Below the pieces are notes generated by a model, which did no database searches, had not been told where the DNA came from, and saw nothing but the letters and a program-made list of their open reading frames with translations. Below, one piece after another: positions 15,748-26,683 of a DNA stretch of 31,884 nucleotides (position 1 is the first letter of the stretch; each line of letters starts with the position of its first letter). The DNA lies in assembly GCA_964604675.1 (NCBI GenBank), contig CAZSAT010000083.1:1-31884 (forward strand). The letters are read 5' to 3'. This DNA comes from CAZSAT01 sp964604675. GTDB taxonomy: Bacteria; Myxococcota_A; UBA796; CAJQPC01. The translations under genes were made by a program, and so were the position numbers.

Positions 15748-17270
15748 CGCGCACCTCCCAGGAGCACGTAGGCCGCTCCCGAGGAGCTGCCGTCCGCTCC
15801 GACCGCGAGGTCCCACAGACCATCGCCGTCGAAGTCACCCGGCACGAGGTGGGTCGCCGCCTGGTCGTCGGGGTTCTCGCCCCACCACGTGGCGACCGCG
15901 TCGTCCACCGAGACGCTGCCGGAGAGGGGGCCCGCCAACAGGGCGGCCATGCCGGCGTCGCGCCCGGCGAAGTCGTTGCCGTCGCCGCCGACCACGAGGT
16001 CGGCCTGGCCGTCCTGGTCGAAGTCGGCCGAGGCGAGGCTCACGCCCACCCGGTCGCCTTCGTTGCCGGTCACGATCGCGCCGGCGTCCACGAGCCTGCC
16101 CACGCCGGTGGTGGTGCCAGCGATCACGTACACCGCCCCCTCGGCCGCGGTGCCGTACTGGGGTGAGCCGACGATCAGGTCCGCGCCGCCGTCGCCGTCG
16201 AGGTCGTCGGTGATGGCGATCTCGAGGCCGGCGAACTCCAGGTCCTCGTCGGCCTGCAGGTCGAGGTCGGCGTCGTCGAGGGTGCTGATGGCGACGGGGC
16301 CGTGCACGAGCCAGGCGCCTCCGCACTTGGTGCCGCCGTCCAGGACGTGCTCGGTGCCGCCGATCAGGAGGTCGTCCTGCCCGTCGCCGGTCACGTCGCC
16401 GATGTCGAGCGACCAGCCTGCGCGAGCGAGGTCGCTGTTGCCGCGGATGGTGAGGCTGGCGTCGGCCACCGAGGTCACGCCGCTCAGCGCGCTGGTGAAC
16501 ACGTTGACCTCCCCGGATGCGCCGCTCCCACCGTGGCTCCCGACCGCGAAGTCGGTGCTGCCGTCGCCGTCCAGATCGCCGCTGCCGCTGGCACGGACCC
16601 ACATCTCCGTCGCGTCGCCGGCGACTGTCGCGAAGCTCGCCGTGACGTCGCCGGTGCCGGCCGCTGTGCCGTCCAGCAGGTACACCCCACCGCTCATCTC
16701 GCTCGAGCCGAAGCCTGCGCCGGCGTTGGCGTGGATGGCGCCGACCGCGATGTCGGGCACGCCGTCGCCCGTCAGGTCGTCGAGCACCTCGAGCCGCCCT
16801 CCGAGCCGGTGGCCGCTGGCGTTCGCGCTCCGGGCGAGGTCCGCGTCCGCGAGCGAGTCGACCAGGTGGGGGGCCTCGAGGCGCCAGATGCGTCCGCACC
16901 CCTGACCGCAGATGGGGTCCTGCGGCGCGGCCACGAGCAGGGCGTCGGCGCCGTCGCCGTCGAAGTCGCCCGCCGCCAGCCGCTGGCCCAGGTGGGTGTC
17001 GGCCTCCCCGTCGATCCGGTTCGAGGCCGCGTAGAGGGACCAGCCGCCCGTGAAGAGGTCGCTGGTCGCCGCCGGTTCCCCGGTGTCGTCGACGGGCTCG
17101 GAGTCGCTGTCGGAGCCGCCGGGCTCGGAGTCGAGCGTGTCGGAGTCGGTCGGGTCGGAGTCGTCGGAGCCCGCGGTGTCGACGGCGGTCTCGCCCGCGG
17201 GGGCGGTGTCGATCGGCCAGCCGCCGTTCTCCTTGGGCTCGCCGGCGCAGGCCAGCATCCACACGATCAT
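15744..17270 (-). CDS. seven-blade FG-GAP beta-propeller lipoprotein
   Basis: 508 residues. MIVWMLAC puts the lipobox cysteine at residue 8. The start is fixed by GAGGAG five bases upstream and by an in-frame TGA four codons before it, so no longer signal is possible. An acidic Ser/Asp/Thr linker (about residues 25-65) follows. Then come seven integrin-alpha-like FG-GAP loops: DFDGDGADALLV, DLTGDGVPDIAV, DLDGDGSTDFAV, DVTGDGQDDLLI, DLDGDGGADLIV, DFDQDGQADLVV and DFDGDGLWDLAV. Seven repeats match a closed propeller with calcium in the loops. It is expected on the outer membrane or surface as a binding protein. ATGA overlaps join it to the genes on both sides. Confidence 0.9.
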   Translation of the reverse strand: MIVWMLACAGEPKENGGWPIDTAPAGETAVDTAGSDDSDPTDSDTLDSEPGGSDSDSEPVDDTGEPAATSDLFTGGWSLYAASNRIDGEADTHLGQRLAAGDFDGDGADALLVAAPQDPICGQGCGRIWRLEAPHLVDSLADADLARSANASGHRLGGRLEVLDDLTGDGVPDIAVGAIHANAGAGFGSSEMSGGVYLLDGTAAGTGDVTASFATVAGDATEMWVRASGSGDLDGDGSTDFAVGSHGGSGASGEVNVFTSALSGVTSVADASLTIRGNSDLARAGWSLDIGDVTGDGQDDLLIGGTEHVLDGGTKCGGAWLVHGPVAISTLDDADLDLQADEDLEFAGLEIAITDDLDGDGGADLIVGSPQYGTAAEGAVYVIAGTTTGVGRLVDAGAIVTGNEGDRVGVSLASADFDQDGQADLVVGGDGNDFAGRDAGMAALLAGPLSGSVSVDDAVATWWGENPDDQAATHLVPGDFDGDGLWDLAVGADGSSSGAAYVLLGGAR

Positions 17271-18016
17271 GTGTTCTCCTCAAGCCAGGTCTCGAGCAGC
17301 TCGAGGGCGTCGACGGCCGAGCTGATCGACAGGTTCCGCGCGGTCTCTTCGTTGACGCCGGCGTACTCCGCCTCGGTCCAGATGCCGTAGAACCGCCACG
17401 TGCCCGACCCGGCCTCCAGGTACACGTCGACCTCGTAGTTCTGCCAGATGTGGTTGGCGTCGCTGTCGCCGTTGGCCGACTCGGGGATCCAGCCGCGCGC
17501 CAGCACCACCCGGCCGCGCTCGGTGTCGACCCAGCGGTAGTCCTTGTTGAAGTCGTACTCCATCTGGAAGAGCCAGGCGTCGCGGTAGATGTGGTTGTCG
17601 GTGTGCATCACCGGGCAGCTGCCGTCCTCGAAGCACGCCGGGTCCACGTCCATCGTACGGTCGTAGACGACCGCGGTGGTGGAGATCACCGTCAGGTCCT
17701 CGAGCACCATGTAGGCGGTGTGGTCGTCGAGCCCGAAGGGGCTCTCGGCCGCGATGGCCAGGGTCTCGCAGTCCTCGGGCGGTCGGTCGGGCCGCTCGAG
17801 TCCGGCGAGGTCGGTCGTGTCCAGGTCCGCGAGCTCGTACACGCGGTCGTCTGGATCCGCCGTCAGGTCGATGCCGTCGAGCAACCCGTAGAGGTTGACC
17901 AGGCCCTCTTCCAGGGTCTCGTCCTCGCCCCCGAACTCCCGGAGCAGGAAGCGAGCGAGATCGTTCATCTCGGTCGGCGCCGGGGGAGGCGCCGTGCAGG
18001 CCAAGAACAACAGCAT
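17267..18016 (-). CDS. lipoprotein of unknown function, first gene of the operon
   Basis: 249 residues beginning MLLFLACTAPPPAP; lipobox cysteine at residue 7. An in-frame TAA lies four codons upstream with no alternative start between, so this very short signal is real if the gene is translated. The mature part is acidic, with Trp/Tyr-rich segments (for example AWLFQMEYDFNKDYRW) and two pairs of cysteines, without recognised domain. The C-terminal helix ALELLETWLEENT ends at the ATGA overlap with the propeller gene. It begins 28 bases after clpB and has its own -10-like TAAGCT six bases before the ATG, so it probably heads a three-lipoprotein operon. Confidence 0.78.
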   Translation of the reverse strand: MLLFLACTAPPPAPTEMNDLARFLLREFGGEDETLEEGLVNLYGLLDGIDLTADPDDRVYELADLDTTDLAGLERPDRPPEDCETLAIAAESPFGLDDHTAYMVLEDLTVISTTAVVYDRTMDVDPACFEDGSCPVMHTDNHIYRDAWLFQMEYDFNKDYRWVDTERGRVVLARGWIPESANGDSDANHIWQNYEVDVYLEAGSGTWRFYGIWTEAEYAGVNEETARNLSISSAVDALELLETWLEENT

Positions 18017-18022
18017 GCGGGC

Positions 18023-18028
18023 AGCTTA
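18023..18028 (-). promoter_or_regulatory. possible -10 element, leaderless start
   Basis: TAAGCT on the minus strand ends 6 bases before the ATG at 18016. No Shine-Dalgarno is present between it and the start. The site lies in the 28-base gap after clpB, so it could uncouple the lipoprotein operon from clpB. No clear -35 is seen. Confidence 0.4.
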
Positions 18029-18044
18029 CGCTCTGTCGCTCCGG

Positions 18045-20636
<2,592 letters not shown>

Positions 20637-20637
20637 C

Positions 20638-23600
20638 TCAGATCCCCTCGGCGAACCAGATCCAGACTCCGCCTGCACCGGACCCGCCGTCGTCGTTGTC
20701 CTTGGCGCCGACCGCGACATCGTCAAGTCCGTTGCCGGTCCAGTCGCCCAGGGCGACCGACGTGCCGGCTTCGTCGCCGGTGGCGCTGCCGTAGAAGCTG
20801 GCATCGGCGTCGGTGTTGTCGAGGCTCCCGGAGACCGGACCGTAGAACAGCGCCCCCAACCCCGCGTCGGTGGCGGCGGTGTCGTCGTTCGGGGAGCCGA
20901 TCAGCAGGTCGGCGTAGCCGTCCCCGTCCACGTTGCCGGCGGCCAGCGCCGAACCGGACGTGCTCTGGGTCGTGGTTCCCACGATCGTGGCGCCGGCCCC
21001 TGCGAGGGACAGGCCCGACGCGGGACCTGCGAAGAGGTAGACGGTGCCGGTCTTGTCGCCGTTTTCGTCGTCCTCGGGGGCACCGACCGCGAAGTCTGCG
21101 TAGCCGTCGCCATCCACGTCGCCCGCCATCGTGAAGCTCTCGCCCAGGCGCGCATCGGCCTGCGGGCCATACACGATCTCGTCGGCATCGCTCAACGACA
21201 GGTCGCCGCTGACGGGGCCGCGCAGCAGGTAGAAGGCGCCCGCCTTGCTCCCGCTGGTGGATTCTTCGCGGGCGCCGACGAGGAGGTCGTCCCAGCCGTC
21301 ACCGTCGAGGTCGGAGCCCCCGGCGACCGCGCTCCCCGCCTTGTCGCCGTTGCCCACGCCTTCGAGGACCACGGCGTCGTCGAGCAACAGGGCGCCCGCG
21401 TTCGCGGGGTCCAGCACCACGTACGCGGAGCCCGCGTTGGAGACCGGGGCGTCGGTCTCGTGGGCGCCTACCAGCACGTCGGCGAGTCCGTCACCGTCCT
21501 GATCGCCCGCGCCGGCCACGCTGTAGCCCGCTTCGCCGCCGGCAGGTCCGTGGAACGACGCCGCAGCGGCCGCCAGATCAGCGGTCCCGACGGAGGCTGG
21601 GCCCAGCACGAGCCACGCGAGGCCCGCGTCGCTGCCGTACTGGTCGTCCTTCTTGGCGCCGATGAGCAGGTCGGCAAAGCCGTCGCCGTCGACGTCGCCT
21701 GGCGCACCGAGGGCCTCTCCGGCCTTGTCGGTGTTGGCGTCGCTCCACGCGGTGGCCGTGAGGTCGGAGAGGGTCACGGTCCCGGTGAGGGCCCCGGTCA
21801 ACACGTAGACCGTGCCGGCGTCGCCCGCTGCGTCGTCCTGCTTGGGGGCGCCGGTCGCAAAGTCCTCGAGGCCGTCGCCGTCCATGTCGCCGAGGAAGTG
21901 GAGCGCGGTGCCGGCTTCGTCGTCGGTGGCCCCGCCCAGCGCCACGAGGTTCGCGGCCGACGCGGCGTAGTCGCCGGCCAGCGCGCAGGCGGCGTCGGAG
22001 CTCGCGTCGCAGTCGTTGTCCAGGCCGTCGCCGCACACCTCGGTCTCGCCGGGGCTCGTGGTGGGGTCGTCGTCGTCGCAGTCCGAGCTGTCCGACACGG
22101 CGTCGCTCGGCTCGTCGCACGCCTGCACCGTGCTGTCCGCGTCCCCGTAGCCGTCGCCGTCGGCGTCGACGTACCAGGTGTCCGCGTCGGTGACGTCGTC
22201 GTCGTCGTCGTCGACCAGGCCGTCGCAGTCGTCGTCCGTACCGTTGCAGATCTCGTCACCCGCGGGGTGGACCTCGGCGTCGGTGTCGTCGCAGTCGTCG
22301 TCGGTGGCCGCGGTGCCCGACGGCTGGCTGCAGGCCTCTGCCGCGACGGTGGTGCTGCCATAGCCGTCGCCGTCGCCGTCGCCGTACCAGGTGGTGGCGT
22401 CCATGACCGTGTCGTCGTCGTCGATCAGGCCATCGCAGTCGTCGTCCACGTCGTTGCAGGTCTCGTCGGCGTCCGGGCTCACGGCGGCATCGGTGTCGTC
22501 GCAGTCGCTCTCGGTCGCGGTGGTCGCCGACGGTTGCACGCAGGCTTCGGTGGTCGTGGTGCCGCCGTGGCCGTCGCCGTCGCCGTCGACGTACCACGTT
22601 GTGCCGTCGGTGACGTCGTCGTCGTCGTCGTCGACGAGCCCGTCGCAGTCGTCGTCGCTGCCGTTGCAGACCTCGTCGGCGCCCGGATGCACCTCGGCGT
22701 CGCCGTCGTCGCAGTCCTCGGCGGTCGCGGTGGTGCCGCTGGGTTGTGTGCAGGTACCTGTGGTGGCCGTTCCGCCGTAGCCGTCGCCGTCGCCATCGAC
22801 GTACCAGGTCGTCGTCCCCACCACGTCGTCGTCGTCGTCGTCCACGAGCCCGTCGCAGTCGTCGTCCCGCTCGTTGCAGGCCTCGTCCGCGTTCGGGTTC
22901 ACGGCGGCCTCGCCGTCGTCGCAGTCCTCGTCGTTGGCCACCGGGTGCTCGGCGGTGGCGCTGCAGGCGCTGGTGCTCACCGTGGCATCGCCGAAGCCGT
23001 CGCCGTCAGCGTCGGCGAAGAAGAGCCCCGTGCCGGAGACGTCGTCGTCCTCGTCGTCGACGAGGTCGTCGCAGTCGTCGTCGTAGCCGTTGCACACCTC
23101 GTCGCCGTCGGGGTTCACGCTGGAGCTCGAGTCGTCGCAGTCGTCGGCCTGGTCCGCGGTCCAGGCGCCCGTCGCGTCGCACGCCACGGTGCTGTCGGCC
23201 GGGTCGCCGTAGCCGTCGCTGTCGTCGTCGGCGTACCAGCTCGTCTTTCCTTCCGCGTCGGGGTCGTCGTCGTCCACCGCGCCGTCGCAGTCTTCGTCGA
23301 CGTCCTCGTCGTCGCACACCTCGTCGGCGTCGGGGTTCACGGTGGCGTCGTCGTCGTCGCAGTCTCCATCCTGCTGCACGCCCTCGTCGCTGCCGCAGGC
23401 CAGGAAGCTCTCGCCCCCCCAGCCGTCGCCGTCGTCGTCGCGGAAGCTGCTGGTGCCGTCGACGGCGCCGTCGGGGTCGTCGCCGTTCGCGCCGCCGTCG
23501 CAGTCCTCGTCCACGCCCGCGTCGTCGCAGACCTCCTCGGCCGCGGGGTTCACGTTGGCGTCGAGGTCGGCGCAGTCGCTGGCGTCGGCCACGTGGCCGG

Positions 23601-23859
23601 CGGGCTCGCTGCACGCGGCCAGGGTCGCGTCGGGATCGCCGTAGCCGTCGCCGTCGACGTCGGCGTAGAAGGTGCTCGGCCCCCCGATCTCCAGGCTGCT
23701 GTCGTCGCAGTCGTCGGCGTTGTCGGCGAGGGTGGTGTCGCAGGCTTCGACGAGCTCACCGGCTCCCAGGCCATCACCGTCGGCGTCGACGTAGCCCGAC
23801 ACGATCTCCGTGCACGGCCCGAGCGGTGAGAGGCAGGCGAACAGCGACCAGGCGATCAT
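20638..23859 (-). CDS. MopE-repeat plus seven-blade FG-GAP lipoprotein
   Basis: 1073 residues. MIAWSLFAC gives a lipobox cysteine at residue 9. Residues about 23-628 are one partial and eight full copies of a roughly 70-residue module of the MopE/putative metal-binding type, each with WYVDGDGDGYG-like, DCDD, NP.ADEVCN and DDDCDGLVDDDDDD-like parts and four cysteines. The C-terminal 430 residues carry seven FG-GAP loops, for example DMDGDGLEDFATGAP, DVDGDGFADLLIGAK and DWTGNGLDDVAVGA. The protein is extremely acidic and should bind many calcium ions. It likely sits on the cell surface as an extended stalk with a propeller head. ATG 23859 overlaps the stop of the previous gene (ATGA) without a clear Shine-Dalgarno, so reinitiation is likely. 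An in-frame start at 23898 would add a basic leader and remains an alternative. Confidence 0.9.
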   Translation of the reverse strand: MIAWSLFACLSPLGPCTEIVSGYVDADGDGLGAGELVEACDTTLADNADDCDDSSLEIGGPSTFYADVDGDGYGDPDATLAACSEPAGHVADASDCADLDANVNPAAEEVCDDAGVDEDCDGGANGDDPDGAVDGTSSFRDDDGDGWGGESFLACGSDEGVQQDGDCDDDDATVNPDADEVCDDEDVDEDCDGAVDDDDPDAEGKTSWYADDDSDGYGDPADSTVACDATGAWTADQADDCDDSSSSVNPDGDEVCNGYDDDCDDLVDDEDDDVSGTGLFFADADGDGFGDATVSTSACSATAEHPVANDEDCDDGEAAVNPNADEACNERDDDCDGLVDDDDDDVVGTTTWYVDGDGDGYGGTATTGTCTQPSGTTATAEDCDDGDAEVHPGADEVCNGSDDDCDGLVDDDDDDVTDGTTWYVDGDGDGHGGTTTTEACVQPSATTATESDCDDTDAAVSPDADETCNDVDDDCDGLIDDDDTVMDATTWYGDGDGDGYGSTTVAAEACSQPSGTAATDDDCDDTDAEVHPAGDEICNGTDDDCDGLVDDDDDDVTDADTWYVDADGDGYGDADSTVQACDEPSDAVSDSSDCDDDDPTTSPGETEVCGDGLDNDCDASSDAACALAGDYAASAANLVALGGATDDEAGTALHFLGDMDGDGLEDFATGAPKQDDAAGDAGTVYVLTGALTGTVTLSDLTATAWSDANTDKAGEALGAPGDVDGDGFADLLIGAKKDDQYGSDAGLAWLVLGPASVGTADLAAAAASFHGPAGGEAGYSVAGAGDQDGDGLADVLVGAHETDAPVSNAGSAYVVLDPANAGALLLDDAVVLEGVGNGDKAGSAVAGGSDLDGDGWDDLLVGAREESTSGSKAGAFYLLRGPVSGDLSLSDADEIVYGPQADARLGESFTMAGDVDGDGYADFAVGAPEDDENGDKTGTVYLFAGPASGLSLAGAGATIVGTTTQSTSGSALAAGNVDGDGYADLLIGSPNDDTAATDAGLGALFYGPVSGSLDNTDADASFYGSATGDEAGTSVALGDWTGNGLDDVAVGAKDNDDGGSGAGGVWIWFAEGI
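21975..23793 (-). repeat. tandem MopE-type modules of about 210 bases
   Basis: Eight full modules and one partial, each about 69-75 codons. The copies between about 22140 and 22860 are most alike at DNA level, sharing GTCGACGTACCA-like starts and GTCGTC runs of five to six triplets that encode Asp tracts. The outer copies are more divergent, suggesting recent duplication in the middle of the array. Confidence 0.85.
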
Positions 23860-25157
23860 AGGGTCTGCCAGAGGGAGAGCTCGAGGCCGCCTCGCCACGC
23901 GGGGGCCGCCTGGCTGAGGGTCGGGCCCGCGTAGAGGGCGACGCCGAGGCGCTCACCGTGTGTGCGCACGCCCAGGTCGACGTTGGCGTGGGCGATGCTG
24001 GTGGTGAGGCCGAGCGACGGTCCCAGCTGTCCGAGCGGCGTGTCCCAGGACAGGCCCACCGCACCGCCCAGGAGCGGCAGCGCGCGGAGCATGGTGAGCT
24101 CCGCTGTGCTGCCGTCGGTGCAGGTGGTCGGCTGGTCCATGGCCCACGCCGACTCGGCGGTGAGCCCGGTGACGAGCCCGATCTGGGCTTCGGCGAACCA
24201 GGCTTCGGCGCGGGTGGCGGCCCGAAGGCCGATGGGCACCAGGAGCTTGACGGGCCCGTCGGCGGCGGTGGTTCCGCAGGGGTCGGGACGCGGGAAGCCC
24301 TGCTGGGACCAGGCCGCCGCCCCGAAGGCCACGCCGAGGTGGGCGGAGGGCGCCACGGCCGACGACGGTGCCAGCATGCGGAGGGTGTGGTGGCCGTCGC
24401 CGTCGCGGAGCGTGACCTGGGGCGTGCCGAGCTCCTGCCAGAGGAGCGCGGCGAGCGCGTCGGGGACGTCCGCTTGCCCGGTGGCGGTGTGGCGGAGCGC
24501 GTCGAGATCACGGGCGAGCTGTTCCAGGCCCTCGTTGTCGAAGACTCCGGCCCGGACCGGTGCGCCGATGGGGTGCCAGCTCAGGGTGTGGCGACCTGGC
24601 AGCACGGTCACGGGGCCCTGGGCGACCGCGCCGTCCACCCGGACCTCGCCTGCGCCGCCCAGGTCGAGCTCGGTGCCACCCACCGTGAGCAGCACCGTGC
24701 GCACCTGTTCGTAGACCTGTTGCCGAAAGGCCTCGCCCGGGCTGGTGGGCGGCCGCCCGGGTCGGAGGGCCATGGCCTGGACCCACGGGCGCGGAACGGG
24801 TTGTCCGCCCACCACGACGGCGTCACCGGGTGCCCCGAAGCCCGCGCTCTCGTCGAGCTGGAGCACGCCCTGGAGGTAGAGCGCGTCGGCGAGGAGGTCG
24901 CCGCTGCCTTCGTCGAGGGTGGGGAGGAGGCGGGGGAGGAGCAACTCGATCCGGCTGGTCGCGTCTTCGTTGTCCAGCTGGGCGCGCTGTTCCCAGGCCA
25001 TGTCGAGCTCGGCACGGAGCTGGTCCAGGGGGGCACCTGCCGCGGGGGCCGGCTCGGTCCACAGCGTGAACGCCGGCCGTTCAGGGAGCGCGGCGCGCCC
25101 GTCTGCCGGCTCGAGCACCGTGCCGGCGTGAGCGACGATCAGGCTAGTTAGGAACAC
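23856..25157 (-). CDS. exported envelope protein, possible outer-membrane barrel C-terminus
   Basis: 433 residues from GTG 25157, which overlaps the kinase gene by 14 bases. A short signal peptide MFLTSLIVAHA precedes GTVLEP. The first 180 residues are helical and soluble-looking, with helix-rich ELDMAWEQRAQL and LLLPRLLPTLDEG. The middle part has strands resembling a PEGA-like or Ig-like unit (GAGEVRVDG to PGRHTLSWHPIG). The last 150 residues alternate in the manner of membrane beta-strands (AHLGVAFGAAAW, AQIGLVTGL, GAVGLSWDT, VDLGVRTHG, LGVALYAGPTL) and end WRGGLELSLWQTL, like an outer-membrane barrel. No family recognised. The ATGA overlap with the MopE-repeat gene suggests the two work together at the outer membrane. 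Confidence 0.72.
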   Translation of the reverse strand: MFLTSLIVAHAGTVLEPADGRAALPERPAFTLWTEPAPAAGAPLDQLRAELDMAWEQRAQLDNEDATSRIELLLPRLLPTLDEGSGDLLADALYLQGVLQLDESAGFGAPGDAVVVGGQPVPRPWVQAMALRPGRPPTSPGEAFRQQVYEQVRTVLLTVGGTELDLGGAGEVRVDGAVAQGPVTVLPGRHTLSWHPIGAPVRAGVFDNEGLEQLARDLDALRHTATGQADVPDALAALLWQELGTPQVTLRDGDGHHTLRMLAPSSAVAPSAHLGVAFGAAAWSQQGFPRPDPCGTTAADGPVKLLVPIGLRAATRAEAWFAEAQIGLVTGLTAESAWAMDQPTTCTDGSTAELTMLRALPLLGGAVGLSWDTPLGQLGPSLGLTTSIAHANVDLGVRTHGERLGVALYAGPTLSQAAPAWRGGLELSLWQTL

Positions 25158-26643
25158 AGGACAGGTCCGTGCCGCCGGCGGTACGGGTGCAGATCACGCG
25201 GACGCTCTGGGCGGCTTCCAGCACGACCTCATCCTGCCCCAGCTGCTCTCCCGATGCCACCAGGGTCACGGTGAGCGGCCCCGCCGCGACACCCTGCAGG
25301 CGCAGCTGGGAGGCGCGGACGCTGCGGTGGGTGCCGTCCGCGGCGCGGACCTCCAACGCGGCCTCCAGCGGGAGCTCGCCGCGAAGTCCGACGCGCACGT
25401 CCTCCACCGTGCCGGTCGGCGTGGGGGGCGGTGGCGGCGCGGCCTCCTGCACCGCAGCGGCCGCGGTGGGAGCAGCGGCCGGTCGCGGAGCGGCCGCCGG
25501 GGTCGGAGCGACCTCTGGGGTCGTGGTCGAGACGGGGGTCGGGGGCTCGGGCTCGGGCTGGGAGGCTTCGGGCGCCGCCATGGGCGCGGGCGCGGGAGTC
25601 GACGCCACGGGCGGCGGAGCGGGGGCTGGGCTCGGCATGGATGCTGTGACCGGCGGAGTAGCGGGTGCCGGCGCGTCAACCTCGCTTCCGAGGCCGACGG
25701 CCACGGCCAACACGGCCACCAGGCTCGCCGTGGCGATGCCCGCGGGCAGCCACGTGCGCCTGCTCGAGGCCTTGTGCGACACGATGGGCGGCAGCTCGCC
25801 ACCGTCGAGCACCGCGCGTACGGTGTCGAGGTCCGGGCGCTGGTCGGGCTCGTGGGCGAGCATGGCCACGATCAGGGCCACCAGGTCGGCCGCTTCCTCA
25901 CGCAGGGCCTCCGGGAGCAGCGCGCTCAGGCGCTCGGGGTCGGCCTGGGTGGTGCCCGCCTCCGGCTCGGGGTGCTGCCGGGTGAGCAGGAACCAGCCGA
26001 GCGCGCCCAGTCCGTACACGTCGGTCTTCGGCCCGAGCACCCCGGCGCGGTGTTGCTCCGGTGCGGCGTAGCCCAGCGTGCCGAGCGTGGTCGTGACCAG
26101 CGTCTCGCCCTGGCGCATCGATCGCGCCACCCCCAGATCCGCGAGGATCGGCTGGGTCCGCTGGTCGGTGCGTGGGCCCATCAGCACGTTGGCGGGCTTC
26201 AGGTCGCGGTGGAGGATGCCTTGCTCGTGGAGCGCGTGCAGGCCCGCCGCCAGCTCCTGCAGCATGCGCCGCACCTCCCACGCTTCCGGCGCATCCACGC
26301 GACCTCCCCACTGGGCACCGAGCGTGCCCCCGGGCACGTAGTCGGTGACCAGGCAGGTCAAGCCCACCTCGGGAAGGTCCACGCAGCCTCGGTAGCGGAC
26401 AACGGCGCGGTGCTTCACGCTGGCCAGGAGGAAGGCCTCGCGCAGCTGGGCCGCATGGAGCTTGGGGTCCGCCGCGCGGGGGATGATCTTCAGCGCCACG
26501 CGCACGCCGTCGGGCACGGTCACCGCGAGCCAGGTCTGCCCGCCGTGCCCCGACCCGATCGGCTTCTGGATCTTGTAGCGACCGAGCAACACCATGCCGG
26601 GCGCGACGCCGCCGGTGGTGAAGGCGCTTCGGACGCGGGCCAA
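25144..26643 (-). CDS. Hanks-type Ser/Thr kinase with transmembrane segment and extracytoplasmic tail
   Basis: 499 residues. The cytoplasmic kinase domain (about 20-280) has the glycine loop GSGHGGQTW at 30-38, Lys52 in VALK, Glu69, the catalytic loop HRDLKPANV at 145-153, DLG at 169-171 and APEQ at 194-197, so all catalytic residues are present. A single membrane segment at about 298-320 is followed by a long Pro/Ala linker and a C-terminal beta-rich domain (about 410-499) resembling a PEGA-like carboxypeptidase-regulatory fold, outside the cytoplasm. It phosphorylates Ser/Thr on unknown targets. TTG 26643 is preferred over ATG 26595 because AGGAGGT lies directly upstream. It heads the run kinase, envelope protein, MopE-repeat lipoprotein, clpB. 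Confidence 0.93.
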   Translation of the reverse strand: MARVRSAFTTGGVAPGMVLLGRYKIQKPIGSGHGGQTWLAVTVPDGVRVALKIIPRAADPKLHAAQLREAFLLASVKHRAVVRYRGCVDLPEVGLTCLVTDYVPGGTLGAQWGGRVDAPEAWEVRRMLQELAAGLHALHEQGILHRDLKPANVLMGPRTDQRTQPILADLGVARSMRQGETLVTTTLGTLGYAAPEQHRAGVLGPKTDVYGLGALGWFLLTRQHPEPEAGTTQADPERLSALLPEALREEAADLVALIVAMLAHEPDQRPDLDTVRAVLDGGELPPIVSHKASSRRTWLPAGIATASLVAVLAVAVGLGSEVDAPAPATPPVTASMPSPAPAPPPVASTPAPAPMAAPEASQPEPEPPTPVSTTTPEVAPTPAAAPRPAAAPTAAAAVQEAAPPPPPTPTGTVEDVRVGLRGELPLEAALEVRAADGTHRSVRASQLRLQGVAAGPLTVTLVASGEQLGQDEVVLEAAQSVRVICTRTAGGTDLSCVPN

Positions 26644-26646
26644 CGG

Positions 26647-26667
26647 ACCTCCTGCGACGTCATGGTA
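26647..26667 (-). promoter_or_regulatory. possible -10 element and ribosome binding site of the kinase gene
   Basis: On the minus strand TACCAT (26662-26667) is followed by AGGAGGT (26647-26653), three bases before the TTG at 26643. The Shine-Dalgarno decides the start choice. The -10 assignment is weak. Confidence 0.45.
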
Positions 26668-26683
26668 CCGCGTCTGGGGCCAG

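Noticed and set aside
13069..15771. Plus-strand open frame of 900 codons across the 13268 gene and the opposite lipoprotein
   Set aside because: It is out of frame with the better-biased 13268 gene, runs through a minus-strand lipoprotein gene with a good start, and is Arg/Ala/Pro-rich without domain signal.
22140..23100. Regularly spaced repeats suggestive of a CRISPR array
   Set aside because: Spacing of about 210 bases, in-frame coding content and conserved inter-repeat sequence show these are protein modules.
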